DNA of 61,900 bases from an uncultured Clostridia bacterium. Lineage in GTDB: Bacteria; Bacillota; Clostridia; Christensenellales; CAG-314. Where the stretch lies: the NCBI GenBank assembly GCA_934281515.1, contig CAKQXG010000001.1:1-61900 (forward strand), written 5' to 3'. The notes under the pieces were generated by a model. The model did no database searches, was not told the DNA's origin, and saw only the letters and a list, made by a program, of their open reading frames with translations. Shown piece after piece: positions 1-7,683 of the stretch. Both the position numbers and the translations under genes were made by a program. Position 1 is the stretch's first letter, and each line of letters begins with the position of its first letter.

Positions 1-890
1 AGCAAAATGTGTCCCGTATCCTCACCATAAGAGTCCATGCCCTGCATTTGGCGAAGTAGCTCCGAGCGCACCTGCCTTGCATATTGCGAGTGCGTCGTTG
101 CAGGGCAGATAGAATCAAACTCGTCGAAGTAAATTACACTGCACGGAAAACTGCGCGCTTCCTTAAACAATGTTGCAATCAGCTTTTCGGAGTTGCCGAA
201 TCCCTGTGTAAGCAGGTCTGACGGTCCCACCGCGCAAAACTTCGCACCGATTTCTCTGGCAGTCGCCGCGGCAATCATCGTTTTGCCCGTGCCCGGAGGA
301 CCGTACATCAATATGCCGCCGCCGCCCTTTTTCACATAACCTTTGTACAAATCGGGGTTAGTAAGCGGTAACAGCACTTTGTTTTTGACGGTAGTTTTAA
401 CATCGGCAAGTCCCGCCACGTCGTCAAAGGATATTGTAGGCAATTCGTCCCACTTAAACACGAAACTGTTAGGCGTTTTCGGTCCTGCCGCAGTTCCATC
501 CGTTCCGTCGGGTGCAGAGCGCCCCGCCTTTTCCTTGCTGATACCCTTGCCCGCTTTTGTACCGCTTTGTGCCGTCGAAGGTTTGTTAGCGGCACCTGTT
601 GTCGGCTTTTGTGGTACACTCGGCATCGGTAACGCGTTACCGGTCAGCATACGGTACACGGCAGGAAAGTCTGCCGCAGACGTCAACTGGCGCGTAGCTT
701 CCAACACCAGACGAGCCTTTTCGCCGCTGCGTATGCGGTCGGGCACAGACAACTTGCCGATGTCGACAAGTTGTTGCGCCACGTCCAACAACAGACTGCG
801 CACTTGTTTGAAGTCGCCGCCGTTTTCAATCAGGGTCATTGCTCTGTCGAAATCGGCATTGCACTTGTTTTTAAGGTCGATTACGTTCAT
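1..890 (-). CDS. Vps4-like AAA ATPase, partial (3' end outside window)
   Basis: Reads from ATG at 890 leftwards and is still open at base 1, so the C-terminus is missing. The first ~75 residues are helical and could be a MIT-like substrate-binding domain, followed by a Gly/Ser/Ala/Thr-rich linker. The AAA domain then opens with SFDDVAGLADVK, has Walker A GPPGTGKT, Walker B VIYFDEFD and the downstream SELLRQMQGMD segment. This order and spelling is that of the Vps4/katanin/spastin (meiotic) clade, which unfolds or disassembles helical polymers at membranes. It is the last visible gene of a five-gene operon, one base after the preceding stop. The missing part should contain the second-region-of-homology arginines. 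The AAA assignment is secure; the Vps4-clade reading is strong; the MIT-like reading is an inference. Confidence 0.88.
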   Translation of the reverse strand, partial: MNVIDLKNKCNADFDRAMTLIENGGDFKQVRSLLLDVAQQLVDIGKLSVPDRIRSGEKARLVLEATRQLTSAADFPAVYRMLTGNALPMPSVPQKPTTGAANKPSTAQSGTKAGKGISKEKAGRSAPDGTDGTAAGPKTPNSFVFKWDELPTISFDDVAGLADVKTTVKNKVLLPLTNPDLYKGYVKKGGGGILMYGPPGTGKTMIAAATAREIGAKFCAVGPSDLLTQGFGNSEKLIATLFKEARSFPCSVIYFDEFDSICPATTHSQYARQVRSELLRQMQGMDSYGEDTGHIL

Positions 891-891
891 T

Positions 892-1476
892 TTATATTAT
901 CCTGTTACGTTCAGCTTTAATCTCCGCCGAAATATCGATGTCGCTTGCAGAGGGCAGCGATACGCCTGTAATTCTTGCGCGAGCGGCGTCCACCATCGGG
1001 CGAACGGCGTCGATTTCCGCCTGACTTCTTGCACGATTGGCAGGGTTGGACGTACGCAACGTATTGGACATTGCCTTTTGCGAGATTTGCAAACCACGCA
1101 TATATTTGGCAATTTTGACGTTGGCGCGTTGAATCTTGCGGATGTCGGGCATCTGGCTTTTCCCGTCAGCCATGCGGTCAAGCGCGTTGACTGCGGTAGC
1201 AAGGTTGATAGCAATTGCGTTAGACACGTTGATAATGTCAAAGTTCGCCTTGGCTTGCATAAGTCCGCTGATTACGTCGTTAAGTTGGATAAGCGCGCTG
1301 ATTGCCACATCGTATGTAGCGGTGTCGCCGTTATCCTCTGCCTCGGCGGCAATGGTAGCGTACTCTTCGCGCTTCTTTTTAAGTTCGTTTATCTGGTCGG
1401 CAAAAACCTGCATTTGTTCGTCGCGCTCCATTTGCGCCTGTATTTCCCTTTCTGCCTTGGACTTGAAGAATCCCAT
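892..1476 (-). CDS. Coiled-coil protein, possible ESCRT-III/PspA-like partner
   Basis: 194 residues, almost entirely helical. It opens with a short basic/aromatic start (MGFFKSKAER), followed by a charged heptad-like helix (about residues 5-50), then an Ala/Asn/Ile-rich helix pair (about 55-110) and a C-terminal tail ending in the charged helix SDIDISAEIKAERNRII. There is no signal peptide or membrane span. GGAGG precedes the ATG at 1476. It sits directly upstream of the AAA ATPase gene, separated by one base, so the two are probably co-translated. The helical hairpin plus charged C-terminal tail resembles ESCRT-III/Snf7 or PspA proteins, which Vps4-type ATPases remodel, but I recognise no definite family motif. 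Function inferred from shape and neighbours only. Confidence 0.7.
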   Translation of the reverse strand: MGFFKSKAEREIQAQMERDEQMQVFADQINELKKKREEYATIAAEAEDNGDTATYDVAISALIQLNDVISGLMQAKANFDIINVSNAIAINLATAVNALDRMADGKSQMPDIRKIQRANVKIAKYMRGLQISQKAMSNTLRTSNPANRARSQAEIDAVRPMVDAARARITGVSLPSASDIDISAEIKAERNRII

Positions 1477-1501
1477 TGTTTATTCCTCCGATATCTGGTT
1501 G

Positions 1502-2566
1502 TTATTTTTTATTGTTGGTTTTGGTTGCGGCAGGGTCTGCAACGTCGTCGGGAGTGTCAAGCGTGCGCTTGGTCGGCGGCGTAAGCGAAGCAATGTCGGC
1601 ATTGGTCTGGTTGCGTTCGCGTATTTTACGCATAAGCTCTTCCTTGTAAGCAAGCGCGTCTTGCGACACGGTTGTGCTTGTTCCCTGTTGCCCGAACACC
1701 TTCTGATCCATTGCGCCAACGCCCAATGCAATTTTTTCGATGTCTTTTTGCATCACTTTCAATATTGCAATTGCCTTGTCGGGTTCGGTTACGACGTTTT
1801 TAAGTTTGTCGATGTTAAGCAATGCTTTTGCCTTGCCGATCTCCGCAGGCGAGAAGAATGAGCTTTGCAATATCTCCGCAGCGTTGGCGTAAATCATATC
1901 CAACACGTTGAAGCAAGCCGAGTAGTTTTCGCGGCGCACGTTGAGATTGCCGATGATACTCTTTGCGGCGGATATTTTGCGGTACAACTCGTTGATCTGG
2001 CGTTCGTTGTCCTCTTTTACCATCATGTTTTCCAACTCGGCAAGATCGCGTTCCTTGGATTGAATATCCCTTTCAAGGCGGTTGTTTTGCCCTTCGAGAG
2101 CCGTTTTTATCGTATCAAGCTCGGCAAGGCGGTCAAACAAACGCTTTTGCGCGGCAGTTTTGCGTGCGGCTTGCTCGTTTTCTTCAAAACTGTCAAGCAA
2201 AGCCGTCGCGTCGGGATCGTTGCAGATTTCCGACAGCGTGTCGATGCAAAATTGCAAAGTGTCGGCGTTTTCTTCCAGACGACCCGAGTAAATTTGTCCG
2301 AGCGACTTTTTAAGCGCAACAACCGCTTCTGACGTACTTGCGCCGATTTTGCGCAAATCTTCGTCGCCCGTAAACAACAAACCTTCAACATCGCTGTAAG
2401 ACTTTTTGAGCATTTCCAACACCTTGTCGACGGTTTCCTTGTCGAGTTGCTTGTTATACTTGCCCTTTTCTATAAAAAACACAAGGGCATTAAGTTGTTT
2501 TTTCAGTTCTTCGCACTTTGCGTTGTTAGCCGTTGCGGACGGCACATATTTTTTTGCAAAACACAT
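1502..2566 (-). CDS. Long coiled-coil protein of the SPFH/AAA operon
   Basis: 354 residues, soluble and overwhelmingly helical. The N-terminal ~120 residues form several amphipathic helices. A long charged coiled coil spans roughly 140-215 (the LERDIQSKERDLAELENMM region). Another helical block covers about 215-300, and the low-complexity Pro/Thr/Asp/Lys tail (about 325-354) looks disordered. AAGGAG precedes the ATG at 2566. The gene lies between the SPFH gene and the smaller coiled-coil gene in the same operon, with gaps of 39 and 25 bases. No enzymatic motif is visible. It may be a scaffold or filament-forming subunit in a membrane-associated complex, and a second ESCRT-III-like subunit is possible. 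I do not recognise the family. Confidence 0.7.
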   Translation of the reverse strand: MCFAKKYVPSATANNAKCEELKKQLNALVFFIEKGKYNKQLDKETVDKVLEMLKKSYSDVEGLLFTGDEDLRKIGASTSEAVVALKKSLGQIYSGRLEENADTLQFCIDTLSEICNDPDATALLDSFEENEQAARKTAAQKRLFDRLAELDTIKTALEGQNNRLERDIQSKERDLAELENMMVKEDNERQINELYRKISAAKSIIGNLNVRRENYSACFNVLDMIYANAAEILQSSFFSPAEIGKAKALLNIDKLKNVVTEPDKAIAILKVMQKDIEKIALGVGAMDQKVFGQQGTSTTVSQDALAYKEELMRKIRERNQTNADIASLTPPTKRTLDTPDDVADPAATKTNNKK

Positions 2567-2605
2567 AGTTTTTACTCTCCTTTGTCGGCGTAATGGCGTT
2601 GTAAT

Positions 2606-4051
2606 TTACATCGTGTACAAACCGCGTTGTTTGAAAAACTCCAACGCGCTTGTCAGGTAGTCTTTGCGAGAGATGTTGTCGCGTTCGAATTGTTGTTCCA
2701 ACAGTTTGTTGTTTTCGTCGGATTTGTGACGAATACGATTGAGCGTTGTCCATATGTCGGAGGCGTGCTTGGCATCTTCCACCGACAAACCTGCCTTGAC
2801 AAAGCGCACAACGGGGAACATCTCCACCAGGCAAGGTTTGCCGTCGGCAGTCGTGCTGTACACGCGCGGTTGCAATACGCTTATCGAACCGTCCTTGTTG
2901 CGACGTTTAAGCAAGTTTCTGCCTTCGAACATTGTCGTTTCGGCGATGGCAAGATACTCGTCGTAATCGATAAGAAACTTTTGATCCTTGTGTTGCAAGC
3001 CAAACTTGTGTATAAGGTTGTCCTCGACATTGCTGTACAGCATTGCCGCAGGCGGAATAAGGTCGTCGTCGGTTTTGGCGTGAGCAATCAAAAACTCCGC
3101 CGTAACGTCAAGTGTGCGCAAGTGATCGGCTTTTGCCGCGTCTTGCAGGGGCAACGTTTCCTGTATGCGCTCGTCGATTTCCGACACGATGTTGCGACCG
3201 AACTCTTGCAATTGCGCCGTGAGTTGCGCTATCACCGCCGCAACGAGGTCGTTTTTAAGATTGCCGTTTTCCTCGGCAAAGCGACGATACATTTCTTCGC
3301 TGAAACGGATAATTTTACTACTGCCGTCGTTACCGCCGCCACTGTTGCCGTCATCGTCCTTGCGACCGGGGATTACGCCGCCGTTGTTGATGCGGTCACG
3401 TATGCGCTCAAGGTCCTCCTGATTGATGTGCATGCCGGCAACCACCACATTGTCAAGGCGTATGCCCATAGACGACAACGCCGAGTCCAACTTGAGTTGC
3501 GACTGGATTTCGGCACGGATTTCCGCCATGCGAGCAACCATTTCAAACACAGATACGTTGCTGTCGGCAAACTGTTTGGCAATGACAGGTGCGGCGTCAC
3601 CCTGAATGACGGACAATACGCGTTCATGCACGTCATCAAGCGTAACGTCCTCTCCGTATGGGAAGGCGTTGACCAACTTGACGTAGTCGCAAACAGTCGG
3701 CGTGTAGGTGCCGTTTGCGCCCACGCGGTAAGCTTCGTTAAGACGAGCGTTGTTTACATTGATGTTGCCTACGCCCCACTTGTCGGGAGCCAATGCCTTG
3801 GTGCGCACATATGCAACCTGCACAGTTTGTCCCGCGGCTTGTTTACCGACAAGAGCTAACAACTCCTGCCCGAGACCGCTTTCGCGACGCAACAGCGGCT
3901 TGCCGTTGATAAACACCACCGCCGTATACTGCGGCGGAACCTCCAACGTGGTACCGCGGTCGAGCACAAATTTGCCCGAGTAGGTAATGAGATTTCTCTC
4001 CGACGGATTATCCAGACGGATAAACGTCTTTTTGGGTCCAAACAAACTCAT
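2606..4051 (-). CDS. SPFH-domain protein with novel C-terminal region
   Basis: 481 residues. Residues about 1-250 look like the SPFH/YdjI type: an opening MSLFGPKKTFIRLDNPSE, a beta-rich section with GTTLEVPPQYTAVVFINGK, then the long SPFH helix carrying VFEMVARMAEIRAEIQSQL and ending near DRINNGG. A Gly/Asp/Asn-rich linker (about 255-280) leads to a C-terminal domain I do not recognise. There is no membrane span, so attachment would be peripheral. Start ATG at 4051 overlaps the XRE stop in an ATGA and has GGAGG upstream, so the genes are translationally coupled. SPFH proteins organise membrane platforms; in Bacillus the related YdjI works with a PspA-family protein. By analogy this protein would recruit the neighbouring coiled-coil proteins to the membrane. 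Confidence 0.8.
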   Translation of the reverse strand: MSLFGPKKTFIRLDNPSERNLITYSGKFVLDRGTTLEVPPQYTAVVFINGKPLLRRESGLGQELLALVGKQAAGQTVQVAYVRTKALAPDKWGVGNINVNNARLNEAYRVGANGTYTPTVCDYVKLVNAFPYGEDVTLDDVHERVLSVIQGDAAPVIAKQFADSNVSVFEMVARMAEIRAEIQSQLKLDSALSSMGIRLDNVVVAGMHINQEDLERIRDRINNGGVIPGRKDDDGNSGGGNDGSSKIIRFSEEMYRRFAEENGNLKNDLVAAVIAQLTAQLQEFGRNIVSEIDERIQETLPLQDAAKADHLRTLDVTAEFLIAHAKTDDDLIPPAAMLYSNVEDNLIHKFGLQHKDQKFLIDYDEYLAIAETTMFEGRNLLKRRNKDGSISVLQPRVYSTTADGKPCLVEMFPVVRFVKAGLSVEDAKHASDIWTTLNRIRHKSDENNKLLEQQFERDNISRKDYLTSALEFFKQRGLYTM

Positions 4052-4413
4052 TTCAAGTCCTCCTCCGAACTACCGTCAATTATTTGACACAGGCGCGTAA
4101 GAGTGGCGTCGTCTATGTCTTCTTTAGCCAGTGTGCGGATAAGCTTCTTGCGCTTGTCCGCCATTTCCGTCAGGTCAATCTTGACGGTGGAAGCCGAAGC
4201 TTCGATTGCGGTATGCAATTCCTTTTGCTCCTCCGCAGAGAGACCGTACTGCCTGACGATCTCCGATTCCAACGTGGAAGGAATGTTGCGTTTGCCGTTT
4301 TCCATTGCAGACAGATACGCCGCACTAAGGGACAATTTCTCCGCCATTGCGCGCAAACTGTCACCGCTGTTTATTCTCATAATTCTCATCACTTTACCGA
4401 ATTCGGTCAGCAT
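4048..4413 (-). CDS. XRE-family HTH regulator, probable autoregulator
   Basis: 121 residues. An XRE helix-turn-helix occupies about residues 5-60 (FGKVMRIMRINSGDSLRAMA, then SAAYLSAMENGKRNIP as the recognition region). It is followed by a helical C-terminal part (about 65-121) rich in charged residues. The gene is first in the operon with the SPFH, coiled-coil and AAA genes, and its stop overlaps the SPFH start by ATGA. GGAGG lies nine bases before the ATG, inside an inverted repeat (4415-4435), and a sigma-A-type promoter lies just upstream, so repression of its own operon is plausible. No metal or ligand site is visible in the C-terminal part, so the signal is unknown. Confidence 0.85.
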   Translation of the reverse strand: MLTEFGKVMRIMRINSGDSLRAMAEKLSLSAAYLSAMENGKRNIPSTLESEIVRQYGLSAEEQKELHTAIEASASTVKIDLTEMADKRKKLIRTLAKEDIDDATLTRLCQIIDGSSEEDLK

Positions 4414-4414
4414 G

Positions 4415-4435
4415 ACAAATAACCTCCGTATTTGT
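4415..4435. promoter_or_regulatory. Palindrome around the XRE ribosome site
   Basis: ACAAATA (4415-4421) and TATTTGT (4429-4435) form a perfect 7+7 inverted repeat with a 7-base centre containing the GGAGG ribosome-binding site, immediately upstream of the XRE ATG. It could be the XRE operator or a hairpin masking the ribosome site; the sequence alone does not separate these. Confidence 0.45.
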
Positions 4436-4444
4436 TATGGTTAT

Positions 4445-4472
4445 ATTTTATCACATTACAGGAAAATGTCAA
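4445..4472 (-). promoter_or_regulatory. Promoter of the XRE-SPFH-AAA operon
   Basis: On the minus strand TTGACA (4467-4472) and TAAAAT (4445-4450) are separated by 16 bases, about 30 bases before the XRE start codon. The surrounding 60 bases are strongly AT-rich. Confidence 0.7.
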
Positions 4473-4745
4473 CACGATTTGTGAACATTTTTTAAATTTT
4501 TTTAAAATTTTTTACAAATTTTGCCGGACAAACAGTTAAATGTGCGTTTTGAGAGAAAAACTAACATAATTATCCGATGCGACGAGTCGACCGCGAATAC
4601 CGAGCAACCCGACAGTCAATTGAAGTATCGATAATTTTATTGAATTGAGTGAAAAATGCCCGACTACGGCAACTTCGTCAGATAACATATTTGCGCGATA
4701 CAAAAATGCGGTTGCGAACGCCGTGATTAAACGTCGAGTTTCTGC
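4473..4745. other. Intergenic, AT-rich
   Basis: Divergent spacer between the XRE operon and thpR. It begins with a run of A/T tracts and otherwise shows no open frame with a ribosome site, no strong hairpin and no repeat shared with the rest of the window. The two promoters lie at its ends. Confidence 0.5.
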
Positions 4746-4774
4746 TTGAAAATTCGATCAACTTGTGTTACAAT
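4746..4774 (+). promoter_or_regulatory. Promoter of thpR
   Basis: TTGAAA (4746-4751), a 17-base spacer and TACAAT (4769-4774), followed 36 bases later by the GAGGTG-preceded ATG at 4811. Confidence 0.7.
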
Positions 4775-4810
4775 ATAGTCAAGAAAAGCAATCCGATATT
4801 GAGGTGTGCC

Positions 4811-5356
4811 ATGCGTATATTCATTGCATTGAAACTACCCGACAAAACCGTCGAAAATCTTGCCCGTTCTGCCACCGACCTGAAACACTTTGACTGTGGC
4901 GGTAGTTTTGTGCCGTCGACCAATTACCACGTGACGTTGCACTTTTTGGGCGAGGTTGCCCCGAGCGACCTTATTTACGTACAAAAAGCGATGGACGAAG
5001 TTGCCAAATTACCTGCACCGACATTGGCAGTACATCAGATATGTACCCTGCGCGCGAGCGACATTGTTTGCGCCAAATTTCGCCCATGCAAGGAGTTGAC
5101 AACTCTGCATGAAACGTTGGGTGCCAAACTCGAAGAACAGCGCTTTACCGTGGAGCACCGCGCTTACCGTCCGCATGTGACAATGGTACGCAAATACAAG
5201 TTTACGTTGCCGTTCAGCGAAGTGAACAAGAGCGTAAAAGTGTACAATATGCCTTTTGTTGCCGACCAACTTGTACTGTACGCCAGCGATTTGCGCCGCG
5301 AAGGTGCCGTCTACACACCGCTGTACACGGTACAATTGCAAACAAACAACGATTAA
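4811..5356 (+). CDS. thpR: RNA 2',3'-cyclic phosphodiesterase (2H family)
   Basis: 181 residues, the usual size for the 2'-5' RNA ligase/ThpR group of 2H phosphoesterases. The two catalytic HxT motifs are both present: HVT at residues 40-42 (in NYHVTLHFLG) and HVT at 122-124 (in RPHVTMVR). The N-terminus MRIFIALKLPD is typical. I chose ATG 4811 because GAGGTG sits at the right distance; an in-frame ATG lies upstream at 4763 but has no ribosome site and overlaps the promoter -10. The enzyme hydrolyses 2',3'-cyclic phosphate ends of RNA in the cytoplasm; its physiological role in bacteria is unclear. It is monocistronic. Confidence 0.88.
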   Translation: MRIFIALKLPDKTVENLARSATDLKHFDCGGSFVPSTNYHVTLHFLGEVAPSDLIYVQKAMDEVAKLPAPTLAVHQICTLRASDIVCAKFRPCKELTTLHETLGAKLEEQRFTVEHRAYRPHVTMVRKYKFTLPFSEVNKSVKVYNMPFVADQLVLYASDLRREGAVYTPLYTVQLQTNND

Positions 5357-5471
5357 CTTATGCCCCTGTACATAAAATCCAAATACGTATGCAAAATTTT
5401 GTGACAGGCGAGCCGAATTCAAATATGCAAACATTACCCTTGCTAAACGAAAGACGACAAAGAAAGACATG

Positions 5472-5528
5472 TTACAGTCTTACTTTGCCGTCTTTATTGT
5501 CCTCGCTTTCGAGATCTTTTATTGGCAA
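5472..5528 (-). repeat. Toxin-cassette repeat, copy 0 (half unit)
   Basis: On the minus strand this encodes LPIKDLESEDNKDGKVRL and a stop. It is the same block that opens the longer repeats at 6241-6421, 7170-7350 and 8000-8129. Only the first half is present here; the HINT half is missing. It marks the downstream end of the cassette array, just after the last immunity gene. Confidence 0.8.
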
Positions 5529-5539
5529 GAATATTTAAT

Positions 5540-6031
5540 TTATTCTTTTATTACAGTAAAAGTGCTCCCATTCAAGCCTTCTATTACTATCTTGCGATCA
5601 CTTGATTTTTGAAATTTAAGTAGTCGTCCTAAAAAATCCACCACTGAGTCGGAATCTCCGCCAACTTCTACTTCTTCATTTATAGCCGAAAAACCAACGT
5701 CGAACTTTTTATCCTTAAAATGCCTTCCGTAAAGATACGTTTCCATAGCGTTGTTTAATACTTCGTAATCTCTCCTACCGTAGTAAAAACACAGCAATTG
5801 ATCCGACTCGTCTGAGAAATTAAACTCAACAAGGCAAAAGTTTTCACTTTCCCAATTGAGAACATACCTTTTCAAATTGAACATAACGATGCCGACAAAT
5901 GCCTTTATTTCATCTTCATTGCATCTCATTTCAGCGTGCCGACCACTGCCGCCAAGTACTATACTACTGTATTTTTCATCAAAATACTTGTTCTCAATTT
6001 CTTGCCAAAACTTTTCGTCTATTTCTTGCAT
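5540..6031 (-). CDS. Putative immunity protein, cassette 4
   Basis: 163 residues, acidic, no signal peptide or membrane span, predicted alpha/beta (DEKFWQEIENKYF start, FCLVEFNF and FCFYYGRRDYEVLNN in the middle). GGAGAAAATAAG precedes the ATG at 6031. It follows a frameshifted toxin tip and is followed by repeat copy 0, the position immunity genes take in polymorphic-toxin loci. Codon use is far more AT-rich than in thpR or the XRE operon, suggesting horizontal origin. I recognise no named immunity family, so the call rests on position. Confidence 0.6.
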   Translation of the reverse strand: MQEIDEKFWQEIENKYFDEKYSSIVLGGSGRHAEMRCNEDEIKAFVGIVMFNLKRYVLNWESENFCLVEFNFSDESDQLLCFYYGRRDYEVLNNAMETYLYGRHFKDKKFDVGFSAINEEVEVGGDSDSVVDFLGRLLKFQKSSDRKIVIEGLNGSTFTVIKE

Positions 6032-6055
6032 CTTATTTTCTCCATAAAATATGTA

Positions 6056-6363
6056 TTATTCATATTCGATCTTCATTTTGTTCCAAACGGCTGTTCCTAT
6101 ATTTGCAAATTAATGTAAAAGCCATTACTGATAAGATGAGGGTCGGTCAAATCAATATCAAATCCCCCGTACACATCCATGGTAAATTCTTTTGCATCAT
6201 CAAATGATTCAAAACGTAATTCATACTCATATTTGCACTTATTATGCACCAATACTTTGTCGCCAGACACATAATACGTGTGGAAGTCTTCAACTTCGAA
6301 GTTGTAGGTTATTTGCGGAACACAAAGCTTGTTGATACGAATTTCATCCCAACAGCAAAACCT
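6056..6363 (-). pseudogene. HINT remnant plus toxin tip 4, frameshifted
   Basis: On the minus strand the repeat unit supplies ITYNFEVEDFHTYYV and LVHN, the end of a pre-toxin HINT (intein-like) domain. It continues in frame into a new tip (KCKYEYELRFESFDDAKEF, DIDLTDPHLISNGFYINLQI) that stops at 6097-6099. A neighbouring frame encodes a natural-looking end, ANIGTAVWNKMKIEYE, with its stop at 6056, just before the immunity ribosome site. That pattern indicates a frameshift near 6100. No start codon precedes the HINT part in frame, so this looks like a silent cassette. The tip family is not recognised. Confidence 0.6.
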
Positions 6364-6421
6364 ATTTCAGTCTTACTTTGCCGTCTTTATTGTCCTCGCT
6401 TTCGGGATCTTTTCTTGGCAA
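6241..6421 (-). repeat. Toxin-cassette repeat, copy 1
   Basis: About 180 bases. Read on the minus strand it has a first half coding PRKDPESEDNKDGKVRLK then TAG, and a second half in another frame coding the HINT end ITYNFEVEDFHTYYV...LVHN. Differences between copies in the first half fall at third codon positions, so that frame was once under protein selection. It joins cassette 3 immunity to cassette 4 tip. Confidence 0.85.
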
Positions 6422-6437
6422 AAACATTTTTCTTTTT

Positions 6438-6893
6438 CTATTTCCTTACAAGATATGCTTTGTTAAATTCCAGTGTTCCTTGATTGTATCTTCTTAAAAA
6501 ATTTTTCAACGATATAGTGCCTTCAATACTATTATCTTTCGAATTGCCCGTGCGCGTTAACCAATAAATAGTCTTTATTGGTGAACTGTTTATAAAAGTA
6601 CACAATAACCTTTCCATTTCGCAGACTGATATTCTTTCGCTCAAAATTTTATACCGATTTCGCACTACAGCCAAATCAAATATTCCATTTTCATAGTCAT
6701 ATTCTCCATCTTCTGTTACAGGAAAAAGATCATAATCAACACTTGCGAAAGAACTAATAACACTCCAACTTTCTCCGTAATAATAGGATATAGATTTTTT
6801 TCTTTCACATTTGATAAATGAAATAGGTACATCAATAGCCGTATCGGATTTTTGTTTTAACACACCAATATGCCAATCCGCAATAATACTCAC
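6438..6893 (-). CDS. Putative immunity protein, cassette 3
   Basis: 151 residues with a GTG start at 6893 and GGAGG upstream inside the last codons of toxin tip 3, only six bases away. It is a soluble alpha/beta-looking protein (SISYYYGESWSVISSF, VVRNRYKILSERISVCEMER, a C-terminal basic tail). There is no signal peptide. Position immediately after a HINT-linked tip and before a repeat copy indicates an immunity role; the expected partner is the tip at 6900-7187. AT-rich composition matches the rest of the array. No immunity family is recognised. Confidence 0.6.
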   Translation of the reverse strand: MSIIADWHIGVLKQKSDTAIDVPISFIKCERKKSISYYYGESWSVISSFASVDYDLFPVTEDGEYDYENGIFDLAVVRNRYKILSERISVCEMERLLCTFINSSPIKTIYWLTRTGNSKDNSIEGTISLKNFLRRYNQGTLEFNKAYLVRK

Positions 6894-6899
6894 TTTTAT

Positions 6900-7187
6900 C
6901 TATCCTCCCAAACCTAACGATTGAATTACATCTACTATATTTAGACCAGTAATTTGAAACCCTTTTGAAAAGGACGAGCCCTTAGCCCCCTGATAAGCAA
7001 TATCACCAATAGAATTCAATAATATATCTGGATTGCTGCCAACATTATAGTTTGGCTTCACTTGAGCTATAATTTTCCTCTTAACTTTTCCATGAAAATC
7101 CTCGACTGTTATTCCATATTTATCAGCGATTTTTTCTGGCGAATATAATTTATAATCTTTTTTGCATATATTATGCACCAGCACCAT
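6900..7187 (-). CDS. Toxin tip 3 with HINT C-terminus (orphan cassette)
   Basis: The readable frame begins with MVLVHN, the final motif of a pre-toxin HINT domain. HINT sequence (NFEVEDFHTYYV) continues upstream in the same frame to about 7286 without a start, where the repeat carries stops. After the HINT end comes a ~90-residue tip with YSPEKIADKYGITVEDFHGK and an Asn/Gly/Asp-rich stretch (YNVGSNPDILLNSIGD), ending GLGG. Being small and basic near its start fits a nuclease-type tip, but no catalytic motif is certain. The intact tip may be stored for recombination into a full-length toxin elsewhere; production from this ATG alone would give a toxin without a delivery region. Confidence 0.6.
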   Translation of the reverse strand: MVLVHNICKKDYKLYSPEKIADKYGITVEDFHGKVKRKIIAQVKPNYNVGSNPDILLNSIGDIAYQGAKGSSFSKGFQITGLNIVDVIQSLGLGG

Positions 7188-7350
7188 TTCGTCGGTGACA
7201 TAGTATGTGTGGAAGTCTTCAACTTCGAAGTTGTAGGTTATTTGCGGAACACGAAGCTTGTGAATACAGATTTCGTTCCAACAACAAAACCTGTTTCAGT
7301 CTTACTTTACCGGCCTTATTATCCTCGCTTTCGGGATCTTTTCTTGGCAA
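7170..7350 (-). repeat. Toxin-cassette repeat, copy 2
   Basis: Close relative of 6241-6421. In the first half the usual terminal stop after GKVRLK is CAG instead of TAG/TAA, so that frame runs on. The second half keeps a complete HINT end (PQITYNFEVEDFHTYYV, VLVHN) fused to tip 3. Confidence 0.85.
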
Positions 7351-7367
7351 AATAACGAATATTTATT

Positions 7368-7673
7368 TTAAAACACACGCCAAAACGCAAAAACACTCAT
7401 AGAAACTTCTGCTATGGCAAATTTTTTACCAGAGTTTGTCTCCCTCACGTGTAAAAGTTGCAATTGATTATACCTCAAGTCGTATCCATAGCAAAATTCA
7501 TTTCGACTTTTAGAAAATGAAGTGTTTTCTCCATCTATGAAAAATGAATCATTGTGACTTTCACCTAAAAAAACGGTATTGTACGCAACAAAGATTTCAT
7601 CAAAATCATTCATAAGTCCAAGACCCGTTTCCATCAAAACTTTTGCTCTTTTTCTTTCCAAGTCGTTTTGCAT
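7368..7673 (-). CDS. Putative immunity protein, cassette 2 (TNT-associated)
   Basis: 101 residues, GGGAGAG ribosome site, ATG at 7673, ten bases after the TNT tip stop. The sequence is mixed alpha/beta with aromatic-rich strands (DEIFVAYNTVFLGESHNDSF, FCYGYDLRYNQLQLLHVRE) and no export signal. The place directly after a TNT (NAD glycohydrolase) tip suggests it once neutralised that tip. The tip is now broken, so the gene may persist as protection against related strains. No named family recognised. Confidence 0.6.
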   Translation of the reverse strand: MQNDLERKRAKVLMETGLGLMNDFDEIFVAYNTVFLGESHNDSFFIDGENTSFSKSRNEFCYGYDLRYNQLQLLHVRETNSGKKFAIAEVSMSVFAFWRVF

Positions 7674-7683
7674 TTAACTCTCC

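Noticed and set aside
343..1584. Long plus-strand frame opposite the AAA/coiled-coil genes, and similar ones at 2627-3859, 16298-18571 and 57124-58983
   Set aside because: They lie antisense to proteins with clear motifs, lack ribosome sites and have His/Arg/Cys/Val-rich composition produced by the codon bias of the real genes.
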